Of a stretch of 16,561 nucleotides of DNA, positions 6,655 through 15,022 are shown in pieces. A program made the translations under genes and the position numbers. Position 1 is the first letter of the stretch. Every line of letters starts with the position of its first letter. Below the pieces are notes generated by a model. The model saw only the letters and a list, made by a program, of their open reading frames with translations. It ran no database searches and was not told the origin of the DNA. Source of the stretch: an uncultured Oscillospiraceae bacterium (lineage in GTDB: Bacteria; Bacillota; Clostridia; Oscillospirales; Oscillospiraceae); contig CAJTSQ010000048.1 of NCBI GenBank assembly GCA_910578735.1, positions 1-16,561 on the forward strand, written 5' to 3'.

Positions 6655-7065
6655 TCACTCTAATTTTTCAACATCGTCGCCGGCGTGTTCGATCTCTTCG
6701 ATTTCCACCAGAGCAGAGGCAAATTTTTCACCCGAGGCCTCAATCTCCTCCAGCAGACCTTCCAGCTTGGTAATATTGCGGAATTGGCTGGCTCTGAACT
6801 CGGTCAGTCCGGCCTGTGCGGCGTCGGCAATTTCGGTAATTCCCAGATTGACGGCAAAGCCCTTCAGGTTGTGCAGATGAAAATGGAAGGATTCGGCATC
6901 CTGCTGGGCCAGGGCCTCCCGAATGGTTGCCAGGTGCAGCTCCTCCGGCAGCCGCTTGATGAATTCCAGATAGAGATTGTCGTTGCCCATAAGCCGGTCC
7001 ACCGCGTTATCCACGTCTACATCGTTATTCCGCAGGACATTCAGACAGCTTTGCATCTCATCCAT
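6655..7065 (-). CDS. HPt (histidine phosphotransfer) domain protein
   Basis: A 136-residue mostly helical acidic protein. The phosphorylation motif FHLHNLKGFAVNLG (H65 expected to be the phosphate carrier) matches the HPt pattern HxLKGxxxxLG, and a long C-terminal helical stretch rich in Glu/Ala follows. It would pass phosphate between a kinase and a receiver, most obviously that of the response regulator encoded 14 bp downstream in the same operon. No histidine kinase is in the window. The frame is open up to 7125, but the ATG at 7065 is chosen because AGAAAGGAA (7076-7084, minus strand) is correctly spaced before it; the upstream extension has no good ribosome binding site. Confidence 0.82.
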   Translation of the reverse strand: MDEMQSCLNVLRNNDVDVDNAVDRLMGNDNLYLEFIKRLPEELHLATIREALAQQDAESFHFHLHNLKGFAVNLGITEIADAAQAGLTEFRASQFRNITKLEGLLEEIEASGEKFASALVEIEEIEHAGDDVEKLE

Positions 7066-7140
7066 ATATAAGTCGTTCCTTTCTTGGCCAATTTTTACGC
7101 TGCGTCCTCCCCTTCCGGCAGGCACAAGCAGAGCGGTGCT

Positions 7141-7146
7141 ATTATA
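7141..7146 (-). promoter_or_regulatory. Candidate -10 element for the HPt / response-regulator operon
   Basis: On the minus strand this reads TATAAT, about 76 bp before the HPt start codon, so transcription would begin near 7134. No good -35 is seen at 16-18 bp (TAGCCC), so the promoter may be activator-dependent or the match fortuitous. It lies in a 372-bp divergent gap (7066-7437) that also holds the argG control region; the remainder (about 7170-7245) is featureless to me. Confidence 0.4.
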
Positions 7147-7245
7147 TCACAGTTTTTCTGGCCGGGCTAGAGTAATTTTACTTTTTATATGAATTTTGGC
7201 GGATATTTCAGCCCCCCTCTCCCCGCCTGCCCCGCCGCGGGCACA

Positions 7246-7263
7246 AATGAATAAATATGCATT
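7246..7263. promoter_or_regulatory. ARG box 1 (putative ArgR/AhrC operator)
   Basis: AATGAATAAATATGCATT closely resembles the 18-bp imperfect palindrome bound by ArgR/AhrC (Bacillus-type CATGAATAAAAATTCAAG). It lies about 190 bp before argG. ArgR with bound arginine would repress the arginine operon; the argR gene is not in the window. Confidence 0.65.
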
Positions 7264-7317
7264 TTATCGATTCTATTATACATTCTTGTGAAAATTATAC
7301 GGAAAATATCCGGTGAT

Positions 7318-7335
7318 AACTGCATACTCATTCAA
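7318..7335. promoter_or_regulatory. ARG box 2 (putative ArgR/AhrC operator)
   Basis: AACTGCATACTCATTCAA; its reverse complement contains TGAATGAGTATGCA, matching box 1 (TGAATAAATATGCA) at 12 of 14 positions. It lies 72 bp from box 1 and just upstream of the candidate argG -35 element. Two operators in this arrangement are typical of cooperative ArgR control. Confidence 0.65.
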
Positions 7336-7344
7336 AAACTACAC

Positions 7345-7373
7345 TTGCATTTTCCGGCGATCCGTGGTAGACT
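7345..7373 (+). promoter_or_regulatory. Candidate argG operon promoter
   Basis: TTGCAT (7345-7350) and TAGACT (7368-7373) are separated by 17 bp, and a TGG immediately before the -10 (7365-7367) makes it an extended -10. It lies 10 bp downstream of ARG box 2. Each hexamer is only a partial consensus match; AT-rich alternatives around 7274-7300 cannot be excluded. Confidence 0.45.
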
Positions 7374-7383
7374 TGTCCCCATA

Positions 7384-7420
7384 GAATTCGGAGGGGCAAA
7401 AGCGCCCCGATCCGGGAATT
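7384..7420 (+). promoter_or_regulatory. Hairpin in the argG leader
   Basis: AATTC-GGA-GGGGC (7385-7397) pairs with GCCCC (7404-7408), TCC (7411-7413) and GAATT (7416-7420), giving a bulged stem with loop AAAAGC. It ends just before the argG Shine-Dalgarno (GGAGGA, 7423-7428). Only four T residues follow, so it is at best a weak terminator; mRNA stabilisation or control of translation are alternatives. Confidence 0.45.
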
Positions 7421-7437
7421 TTGGAGGATAATTTATC

Positions 7438-8652
<1,215 letters not shown>

Positions 8653-8655
8653 ACG

Positions 8656-8726
8656 GTAGGGACGCATCATGATGCGTCCGCCATCGCCTGGTGCGCCATA
8701 GAGGACGCTTCGTGAAGCGTCCCTAC
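8656..8726. repeat. Convergent pair of GTAG-type palindromes after argG
   Basis: The right-pointing element has GTAG at 8656-8659 and a perfect 20-bp palindrome at 8660-8679 (GGACGCATCA and its complement). The left-pointing element has GGACGCTTC (8703-8711) pairing with GAAGCGTCC (8714-8722), then CTAC (8723-8726). Together they form a head-to-head unit like a BIME (bacterial interspersed mosaic element). The first starts 3 bp after the argG stop codon. Confidence 0.75.
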
Positions 8727-8789
8727 ACAAACACCGTATCCAGGTGCGGATATGATCCGCCCGAATAAATCAGATGTACGATTGGAACC

Positions 8790-8815
8790 GGGGCGGCGCG
8801 GAGGCCGCCCCCTAC
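8790..8815 (-). repeat. GTAG-type palindrome (inverted orientation)
   Basis: GGGGCGGC (8790-8797) pairs with GCCGCCCC (8804-8811, loop GCGGAG), with CTAC at 8812-8815, one base overlapping nothing else. The arms are the same GGGGCGGC type seen in the ychF-chrA gap, showing that this subfamily is dispersed. Confidence 0.72.
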
Positions 8816-8826
8816 AGACGCAAAAT

Positions 8827-8899
8827 GTAGGGGCCGGCCCCCTGGCCGGCCCGCCGTTATCTGAACGGTTCCACGGGCCGCCGAGGCGGCGGCCCCTAC
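8827..8899. repeat. Convergent pair of GTAG-type palindromes before argH
   Basis: Right-pointing: GTAG at 8827-8830, then GGGCCGGCC (8831-8839) pairing perfectly with GGCCGGCCC (8844-8852). Left-pointing: GGGCCGCCG (8875-8883) pairing perfectly with CGGCGGCCC (8887-8895), then CTAC (8896-8899). The second ends 31 bp before the argH start codon. Very stable stems inside an operon could pause transcription or protect mRNA ends. Confidence 0.75.
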
Positions 8900-8930
8900 A
8901 TGGAATGCTGAACGAAAAGAGGAACGCACT

Positions 8931-10319
8931 ATGAAACTCTGGGCCGGACGGTTTCAAAAGGAAACCGACACCCTTGTCAACGACTTTAACTCCTCCATCG
9001 GCTTCGACGCCCGGCTGTACAGGCAGGACATCACCGGCTCCATCGCCCACGCCGAGATGCTGGGCAAAACCGGCATTATTGAGGCCCACGAGGCGGAAAC
9101 TATCGTCACCGGATTAAAGGCCATTCTGGCCGACATCGAGGCTGGCGGAGTGGAGTTCTCCCTGGAGAATGAGGACATCCACATGAATATTGAGGCGGAG
9201 CTCACCCGGCGGGTGGGAGAGGCCGGAAAACGGCTGCACACCGCCCGGTCCCGGAACGACCAGGTGGCGGTGGACACCCGGCTGTATGTAAAGCAGGAGA
9301 TTCCCGCCATCATCGCCCAGGTACTGGACCTGGAAAAGGTGCTGATGAAGAAGGCCAGGGCCAATCTGGACACCGTTATGCCCGGATACACCCACATGCA
9401 GCGGGCCCAGCCCACCACCTTCGCCCACTACATGATGGCCTACGCCAACATGTTCAAGCGGGACGTCACCCGGCTGGAGGACTGTCTGGAGCGGCTGGAC
9501 GAGTGCCCCCTGGGGGCTGGCGCTCTGGCCACCTCCACCTATCCGGTGGACCGGTTTGAGACCGCCGCCGCCCTGGGCTTTGCCAAGCCCACCGACAACT
9601 CCATGGACTCGGTGTCTGACCGGGACTACGCCATCGAGCTGCTGTCCGCCCTGTCCATCCTGATGATGCACCTGTCCCGGTTCTCCGAGGAGATCATTCT
9701 GTGGTGCTCCTGGGAGTTCAAATACGTGGACCTGGACGACGCCTACTCCACCGGCTCCTCCATCATGCCCCAGAAGAAAAACCCCGACGTGGCCGAGCTG
9801 GTCCGGGGCAAGACGGGCCGGGTGTACGGCAATCTGGTCACCCTGCTCACCGTGATGAAGGCTCTCCCCCTGGCCTACAACAAGGATATGCAGGAGGACA
9901 AGGAGGCCATCTTTGATGCCATCGACACGGTGGAGCTGTGCCTGCCCGTCTTCGCCGCCATGGTGGACACCCTCACCGTCCGGCCCAAGAATATGGCCAA
10001 GGCGGCCGCCGGCGGCTTTATCAACGCCACCGACTGTGCCGACTATCTGGTGAAGAAGGGCCTGCCCTTCCGGGAGGCCTACATGATTGTGGGCCGGCTG
10101 GTCAACCTGTGCATCAAGACAGGCGACACCCTGGACACCCTCACCCTCCGGGATTTCAGGGCCATCTCCGGGTTGTTTGACACCGACGTGTACCAGGCCC
10201 TGGCCCTGAAGACCTGTGTCAACGGCCGGAAGGTCTACGGCGGCCCCGCCAAAGAGAGCGTGGAGAAGCAGATTGCCCTCATTGAGGAATTTGTGGCCCG
10301 GCGGGAAGCAGAGGTGTAA
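8931..10319 (+). CDS. argH: Argininosuccinate lyase
   Basis: Splits argininosuccinate into arginine and fumarate, the last step of the pathway; cytosolic homotetramer of the aspartase/fumarase superfamily. The protein has 462 residues, normal for the family. It carries TARSRNDQ (104-111), GYTHMQRAQP with catalytic-region H155, and the superfamily signature GSSIMPQKKNP at 275-285 with the catalytic serine at 277. The ATG at 8931 has AGAGGA a few bases upstream. It is separated from argG by palindromic repeats but lies 1 bp ahead of the downstream PAS gene, so argH onward forms a tight unit. Confidence 0.97.
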   Translation: MKLWAGRFQKETDTLVNDFNSSIGFDARLYRQDITGSIAHAEMLGKTGIIEAHEAETIVTGLKAILADIEAGGVEFSLENEDIHMNIEAELTRRVGEAGKRLHTARSRNDQVAVDTRLYVKQEIPAIIAQVLDLEKVLMKKARANLDTVMPGYTHMQRAQPTTFAHYMMAYANMFKRDVTRLEDCLERLDECPLGAGALATSTYPVDRFETAAALGFAKPTDNSMDSVSDRDYAIELLSALSILMMHLSRFSEEIILWCSWEFKYVDLDDAYSTGSSIMPQKKNPDVAELVRGKTGRVYGNLVTLLTVMKALPLAYNKDMQEDKEAIFDAIDTVELCLPVFAAMVDTLTVRPKNMAKAAAGGFINATDCADYLVKKGLPFREAYMIVGRLVNLCIKTGDTLDTLTLRDFRAISGLFDTDVYQALALKTCVNGRKVYGGPAKESVEKQIALIEEFVARREAEV

Positions 10320-10320
10320 T

Positions 10321-10698
10321 ATGAATCCAGCTCTGTTTTGGAAAAGCGTTCTGGAGCAGGACCTGTGCCCGGTTGTCCTGTGTGATCTGGATCACACGAT
10401 TGTCTATATGAACCCTGCAGCGGGAAAACGGTACGCCGGTCAGGGAGGGATGGCTCTGCTGGGCAAAACGCTGATGGGGTGTCACGGTCCCCGCTCACAG
10501 GAGATGATCGAAAAGGTGGTCGCCTGGTTCCGGGAAAGCCGGGAGCACAATCGAATCTATACCTTTCGAAATGACGCGGAAAACAAGGATGTCTACATGG
10601 TGGCCCTGCGGGATGACGGCGGAACGTTGATCGGCTACTATGAAAAGCACGAGTACCGTGACCGGGAGGCCATGGCGCTGTATGACTTTCAGCCGTAA
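10321..10698 (+). CDS. Stand-alone PAS domain protein in the arginine operon
   Basis: A 125-residue soluble protein that is essentially one PAS domain: a strand segment PVVLCDLDHTIVYMNPAA (17-34), helices around LLGKTLMGCHGPRSQEMIEKVVAWF (47-70) and closing strands RIYTFRN...VYMVALRDDGGTLIGYYEK. The GKxxxxCHxPxSxxxxEK pattern resembles the PAS domain at the C-terminal end of DUF438-type proteins; C54-H55 could contact a cofactor, but nothing proves a ligand. No output domain, kinase or DNA-binding motif is attached. The ATG at 10321 follows the argH TAA (10317-10319) by one base, with AGAGGTG upstream, so it is translationally coupled. The next gene, argC, starts 22 bp after its stop. Placement suggests a sensor or adaptor tied to arginine synthesis; function unknown. 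Confidence 0.75.
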   Translation: MNPALFWKSVLEQDLCPVVLCDLDHTIVYMNPAAGKRYAGQGGMALLGKTLMGCHGPRSQEMIEKVVAWFRESREHNRIYTFRNDAENKDVYMVALRDDGGTLIGYYEKHEYRDREAMALYDFQP

Positions 10699-10720
10699 GG
10701 CGGCGTAGGATGTGAATGAA

Positions 10721-11665
10721 ATGGCAAAACCCAAGGTATACATCGACGGCAAGGAGGGCACCACTGGCCTGCAAATTTACGACCGGCTGGCCACTCGGGA
10801 GGACATTGAACTGCTCCTCATCGACGAGGACAAGCGGAAGGACACCGCCGAGCGAAAAAAATTCCTCAACGAGGCCAACTTGGTCTTCCTCTGCCTGCCC
10901 GATGCCGCCGCGGTGGAGGCGGTGTCCCTCATTGAAAATGAGAACACCCGGGTCATTGACTGCTCCACCGCCCACCGCACCCATCCCGATTGGGTTTATG
11001 GCTTTGCGGAGCTGAAGCATGGGCAGAAGGAGGCGATCCAGGCGGCGAAGCGGGTGGCAAACCCCGGCTGCCACGCCACCGGGTTTCTGGCCTGTGTGGC
11101 TCCGCTGGTCCAAAACGGCATAATCCCTTCGGACTACCCCCTGACCTGCTGGTCTTTGACCGGCTACTCCGGCGGCGGAAAGAAGATGATTGCCGAGTAT
11201 GAGGACCCGGGGCGGGATCCCCTGCTGGCCGGTCCAGCCCCTTACTCCCTGGGGATGAAGCACAAGCACCTGCCCGAGATGCAGAAGCTGGCCGGGCTGG
11301 AGCATCCGCCCGCTTTTCTCCCGGTTCTTGGGGATGTATACAAGGGCATGTGCACCACGGTGCTGCTGCACAACAGCCTGCTGAGCAGAGAGGTAGCCAC
11401 AGAAGAAATTTACGAGGAATTGGCGCTCGATTACCGCGGCAAACCACTGGTGGAGGTTGACTTCAGCGAGACTGCGGCCCCTGGCCGGCTCTATACCAGC
11501 CAGATGGCCGGAAGCGACCGCCTGCGCATCACGGTCGCTGGCAGTTGGGAGCACACCCTGATTACCGCTCAGTTCGACAACCTGGGCAAGGGGGCCAGCG
11601 GGGCGGCGGTGCAGAACATGAACCTGATGCTGGGCTTTGAGGAGACGAAGGGCCTGAATTTATAA
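10721..11665 (+). CDS. argC: N-acetyl-gamma-glutamyl-phosphate reductase, type 2 (short form)
   Basis: NADPH-dependent reduction of N-acetylglutamyl phosphate to the semialdehyde, third step from glutamate. The 314-residue protein opens with VYIDGKEGTTGLQIYDRL, the dinucleotide-binding glycine motif of the shorter type-2 ArgC class, and has the catalytic cysteine at C117 in NPGCHATGF and a GYSGGGKKM segment. Type 2 is shorter than the classic Bacillus/E. coli form. An in-frame GTG lies at 10712, but the ATG at 10721 is chosen because TAGGA (10706-10710) is then 10 bp away. Sits between the PAS gene and argJ (12 bp gap). Confidence 0.94.
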   Translation: MAKPKVYIDGKEGTTGLQIYDRLATREDIELLLIDEDKRKDTAERKKFLNEANLVFLCLPDAAAVEAVSLIENENTRVIDCSTAHRTHPDWVYGFAELKHGQKEAIQAAKRVANPGCHATGFLACVAPLVQNGIIPSDYPLTCWSLTGYSGGGKKMIAEYEDPGRDPLLAGPAPYSLGMKHKHLPEMQKLAGLEHPPAFLPVLGDVYKGMCTTVLLHNSLLSREVATEEIYEELALDYRGKPLVEVDFSETAAPGRLYTSQMAGSDRLRITVAGSWEHTLITAQFDNLGKGASGAAVQNMNLMLGFEETKGLNL

Positions 11666-11677
11666 GGAGATAGCATT

Positions 11678-12901
11678 ATGATAAACGAAATTTCCGGCGG
11701 CGTGTGCGCCGCCCAGGGCTTTAAGGCCTCCGGCGTTCACTGCGGCGTGAAGGCGGGAAGCAGCCCGGATAAAAACGACCTGGCCCTGATTCTGTCGGAG
11801 AAGGAATGCGCCGCCGCCGGGGTATACACCCTGAACCGGGTGAAGGCTGCGCCCATCTACGTGACCATGGACCACCTGGAAAACGGCGTGGCCTGGGGTG
11901 TGGTGGCCAACAGCGGCAACGCCAACGCCTGCTGTCCCATGAGCCACGAGAACGCCGAGGCCATGTGCGGCTTCGCCGCCAAGGCCACCGGACGGGAGGC
12001 GGAGGACTTTGTGGTCTGCTCCACCGGCGTCATCGGCCAGACCATCAACATCCAGGCCCTCCAGACCGGTATGCCCAAGGCCGCCGCCGCCCTGTCCGCC
12101 GACGGCTCTGACGCTGCGGCCACCGCCATTATGACCACCGACACGGTGAAGAAGGAGATCGCCGTATCCTTTGAGCTGGGTGGCAAAACGGTCCGTATGG
12201 GAGCCATCGCCAAGGGCTCCGGCATGATCCACCCCAACATGGGCACCATGCTGGCTTTTGTCACCACCGACTGCGCTGTCACCACCGAGATGCTGGAGGA
12301 CGCTTTGCGCGAGGTGTCCGCCAAGACCTTCAACCGGGTCACCGTGGACGGGGACACCTCCACCAACGACACCTGCGTAGTGCTGGCCAACGGCATGGCG
12401 GGCAACGAGCTGATTGAGTGGAAGGACGAGAGCTACGAGACCTTTAAGGCAGCGCTGAACTACGTCTGCCGCCATCTGGCCCGGGCCATCGCCGCCGACG
12501 GCGAGGGAGCCAGCCGTCTGGTCACCTGCAAAATGACCGGGGCGCGCAGCGAGGAGAGCGCCGAGCGGCTGGCAAAGGCCGTGGTGGGCTCCGCCCTGGT
12601 AAAGGCCGCAATGTTTGGGGCTGACGCCAACTGGGGCCGGGTGCTGTGCGCCATGGGCTACTCCAAGGCCCCCTTCCGCCCTGAGCATGTAGACATCTCC
12701 TTCGAGTCCGCCGCCGGGTCCATTCCGGTGTGTAAGCAGGGGGATGGGCTGGCCTTCAACGAGGAACTGGCCAAAAAGGTACTCAGCGAGAAGGAGGTCA
12801 TCATCGCTGTGAATCTCCACGAGGGGGATGACTCCGCCGAGTGCTGGGGCTGCGATCTGACCTATGACTATGTGAAAATCAACGGCGATTACCGGACCTA
12901 A
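11678..12901 (+). CDS. argJ: Bifunctional glutamate N-acetyltransferase / amino-acid acetyltransferase
   Basis: Transfers the acetyl group from N-acetylornithine to glutamate (cyclic pathway); bifunctional members also use acetyl-CoA. The 407-residue proenzyme self-cleaves before a threonine: the site is KGSGMIHPNMGTMLAF with T190 as the new N-terminal nucleophile, and Gly189 where many members have Ala. The downstream TTD and upstream STGVIG (115-120) are conserved. No argA or argE is in the cluster, which fits an ArgJ-based cycle; whether acetyl-CoA activity is present cannot be read from sequence alone. The ATG at 11678 has AAGGAGA (11664-11670), which overlaps the argC stop codon. Confidence 0.96.
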   Translation: MINEISGGVCAAQGFKASGVHCGVKAGSSPDKNDLALILSEKECAAAGVYTLNRVKAAPIYVTMDHLENGVAWGVVANSGNANACCPMSHENAEAMCGFAAKATGREAEDFVVCSTGVIGQTINIQALQTGMPKAAAALSADGSDAAATAIMTTDTVKKEIAVSFELGGKTVRMGAIAKGSGMIHPNMGTMLAFVTTDCAVTTEMLEDALREVSAKTFNRVTVDGDTSTNDTCVVLANGMAGNELIEWKDESYETFKAALNYVCRHLARAIAADGEGASRLVTCKMTGARSEESAERLAKAVVGSALVKAAMFGADANWGRVLCAMGYSKAPFRPEHVDISFESAAGSIPVCKQGDGLAFNEELAKKVLSEKEVIIAVNLHEGDDSAECWGCDLTYDYVKINGDYRT

Positions 12902-12917
12902 TAAGGGGGGAACACCC

Positions 12918-13775
12918 ATGTCCTTCAATGAAATTGACCGGGCCCAGGTATTGGCTGAGGCCCTGCCCTATATCCAAAAATACACCGGCAAGACGGTGGT
13001 GGTCAAATACGGCGGCAACGCCATGGTCTCTCAGGAGCTGCGCCAGGCTGTCATTTCCGACATCATCCTGCTCCATCTGGTGGGCATCCGGGTGGTGGTG
13101 GTCCACGGCGGCGGGCCGGAGATCAGCGAGATGCTGAAGAAGATCGGCAAGGAGTCCAAATTTGTGGACGGCCTGCGGTATACCGACGGGGAGACCATGG
13201 ACATTGTGCAGCAGGTGCTGTGCGGCCGGGTAAACAAGGACCTGGTGGCCACCCTGAACCGCCTGGGCGGCAAGGCCATCGGCCTGTGCGGCCTGGACGG
13301 CGGGCTGTTCCAGGCCAAGATGCTGGACGAGAAGTATGGCCTGGTGGGAGAGATTGTCAAGGTGGAAGCCGCCCCGGTGTTTGACGCGCTGAACTGCGGC
13401 TACATCCCTGTGGTGTCCACCGTGGCCCAGGGGGTGGACGGGGAGGTGTCCTACAACATCAACGCCGACACCGCCGCCGCCAAGCTGGCCACCGCCCTGG
13501 AGGCGGAACGGCTGCTGCTGCTCACCGATGTGCGGGGCCTGCTCCGGGACCCCAAGGACGAGTCCACCCTCATCCCTGAGCTGAACCTGTCCTCCGTCCC
13601 CGCCCTGGAACGGGAGGGGATCATCTCCGGCGGTATGATCCCCAAGATCGAGTGCTGCGTGGAGAGCGTCCGCTCCGGGGTAAAATCCGCCGTTATCCTG
13701 GACGGCCGGGTGGCCCACTCCATCCTTATCGAGCTGCTGTCTGATGCCGGCATCGGGACCATGCTGACCAACTGA
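12918..13775 (+). CDS. argB: N-acetylglutamate kinase
   Basis: Phosphorylates N-acetylglutamate, the committed step. The 285-residue protein has KYGGNAM at 30-36, HGGGPEI at 63-69 and a C-terminal SGGMIPK (237-243) plus the ending AGIGTMLTN. It has an N-terminal helical extension of about 25 residues before the kinase core, absent from the short E. coli enzyme and typical of hexameric, arginine-inhibited kinases (Thermotoga, Pseudomonas). I therefore infer feedback inhibition by arginine. The ATG at 12918 has AAGGGGGG upstream and lies 16 bp after argJ. A GTAG-type palindrome follows in the gap to argD. Confidence 0.95.
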   Translation: MSFNEIDRAQVLAEALPYIQKYTGKTVVVKYGGNAMVSQELRQAVISDIILLHLVGIRVVVVHGGGPEISEMLKKIGKESKFVDGLRYTDGETMDIVQQVLCGRVNKDLVATLNRLGGKAIGLCGLDGGLFQAKMLDEKYGLVGEIVKVEAAPVFDALNCGYIPVVSTVAQGVDGEVSYNINADTAAAKLATALEAERLLLLTDVRGLLRDPKDESTLIPELNLSSVPALEREGIISGGMIPKIECCVESVRSGVKSAVILDGRVAHSILIELLSDAGIGTMLTN

Positions 13776-13798
13776 CCGATTGAAAGCCGGCCTATCGA

Positions 13799-13820
13799 GG
13801 CGGATATTAGCCGCCCCTAC
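13799..13820 (-). repeat. GTAG-type palindrome in the argB-argD gap
   Basis: GGCGG (13799-13803) pairs with CCGCC (13811-13815) around a 7-base loop and is followed by CCCTAC, so the element points left like the other CTAC copies. Its arms are shorter and looser than those at 8656-8899, suggesting a decayed copy. Confidence 0.55.
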
Positions 13821-13843
13821 ATAGAAAACAAGGGGGAACCTCC

Positions 13844-15022
13844 ATGACCTTTGAAGATATCAAGAACTTGGACGAGCAATATGTCATGCACTCCTACGGC
13901 CGCTTCCCGGTGGCCCTGGACCATGGGAAGGGAGCCACCGTCTGGGATGTGGACGGCAGGGAGTACATCGACTTCACCGCCGGCATCGGGGTGACCTCCC
14001 TGGGCCACGCCGACCAGGGCTGGCTGGAGGCGGTCACCGGCCAGGCAGCCAAGCTGGCCCACATCTCCAACCTGTTCTACACCGAGCCCTACGCCAAGGT
14101 GGCCCAGAAGCTGTGCGCCCGCACAGGGATGGCCAACGTGATGTTCGGCAACTCGGGGGCGGAGGCCAACGAGGCTATGATCAAGCTGGCCCGGAAGTGG
14201 TCCTTCGACAGGTATGGCAAGGGCCGGGGGACCATTATCACCCTTCACAACTCCTTCCATGGCCGAACCGTCACCACCCTGGCCGCCACCGGACAGGACA
14301 AGTTCCACAACTACTTCTTCCCCTTCACCGAGGGCTTCCGCTACGCCCAGGCCAACGACCTTGCGAGTTTGGAGGCCGCTTCCGGAGACGACGTCTGCGC
14401 CGTCATGGTGGAGCTGGTTCAGGGAGAGGGGGGCGTACTGCCGCTGGACCGGGAGTTTCTCCGGAAGGCGGCCGACCTGTGCGTCAAACGGGACTGGCTG
14501 CTCCTCGTCGACGAGGTCCAGACCGGCGTAGGCCGCACGGGGAGCCTCTTTGCTTTTCAGCAGTATGATATAGAGCCCGACGCGGTCTCCTTTGCCAAGG
14601 GAATCGCCGGGGGTCTGCCCTTCGGCGGCGTGATGGCCAATGAGAAATGCCGGGAGGTCTTCACTCCCGGCACCCACGGCACCACCTTCGGGGGAAATCC
14701 CATCGCCGCCGCCGCCGCCTGTTATGTGCTGGACCGGCTGGACAGCGATCTCCTGGCCCAGGTGAAGGAAAAGGGGGACTACCTCCGGACGCAAATAGAG
14801 GAGATGGGCCTGCCCTGTCTGGGCCGGACCCGGGGTATGGGCCTGATGATCGGCATTGAGGTGAAGGAGGGCTGGACCAATCGGGACCTGGCCGCCAAGC
14901 TCATCGACGCTGGCCTGCTGGTCCTCACCGCCGGGCCGGGCCTGCGCCTCCTCCCCCCGCTCACCATCACGCGGGAGGAGATGGACAGGGGGCTGAACAT
15001 CTTAAAGGAGACGTTGTCATGA
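13844..15022 (+). CDS. argD: Acetylornithine aminotransferase
   Basis: PLP enzyme converting N-acetylglutamate semialdehyde and glutamate to N-acetylornithine and 2-oxoglutarate. The 392-residue protein has the class-III aminotransferase layout: FGNSGAEANE (101-110), FHGRT (138-142), LVDEVQTGVGRTG (221-233) with D223 for the pyridine nitrogen, and the PLP lysine K252 in SFAKGIAGGLPFGG. The ATG at 13844 has AAGGGGG (13830-13836). The stop overlaps the argF start (ATGA at 15019-15022). Succinyldiaminopimelate or ornithine transaminase activity is possible for the family, but the operon context favours ArgD. Confidence 0.95.
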   Translation: MTFEDIKNLDEQYVMHSYGRFPVALDHGKGATVWDVDGREYIDFTAGIGVTSLGHADQGWLEAVTGQAAKLAHISNLFYTEPYAKVAQKLCARTGMANVMFGNSGAEANEAMIKLARKWSFDRYGKGRGTIITLHNSFHGRTVTTLAATGQDKFHNYFFPFTEGFRYAQANDLASLEAASGDDVCAVMVELVQGEGGVLPLDREFLRKAADLCVKRDWLLLVDEVQTGVGRTGSLFAFQQYDIEPDAVSFAKGIAGGLPFGGVMANEKCREVFTPGTHGTTFGGNPIAAAAACYVLDRLDSDLLAQVKEKGDYLRTQIEEMGLPCLGRTRGMGLMIGIEVKEGWTNRDLAAKLIDAGLLVLTAGPGLRLLPPLTITREEMDRGLNILKETLS

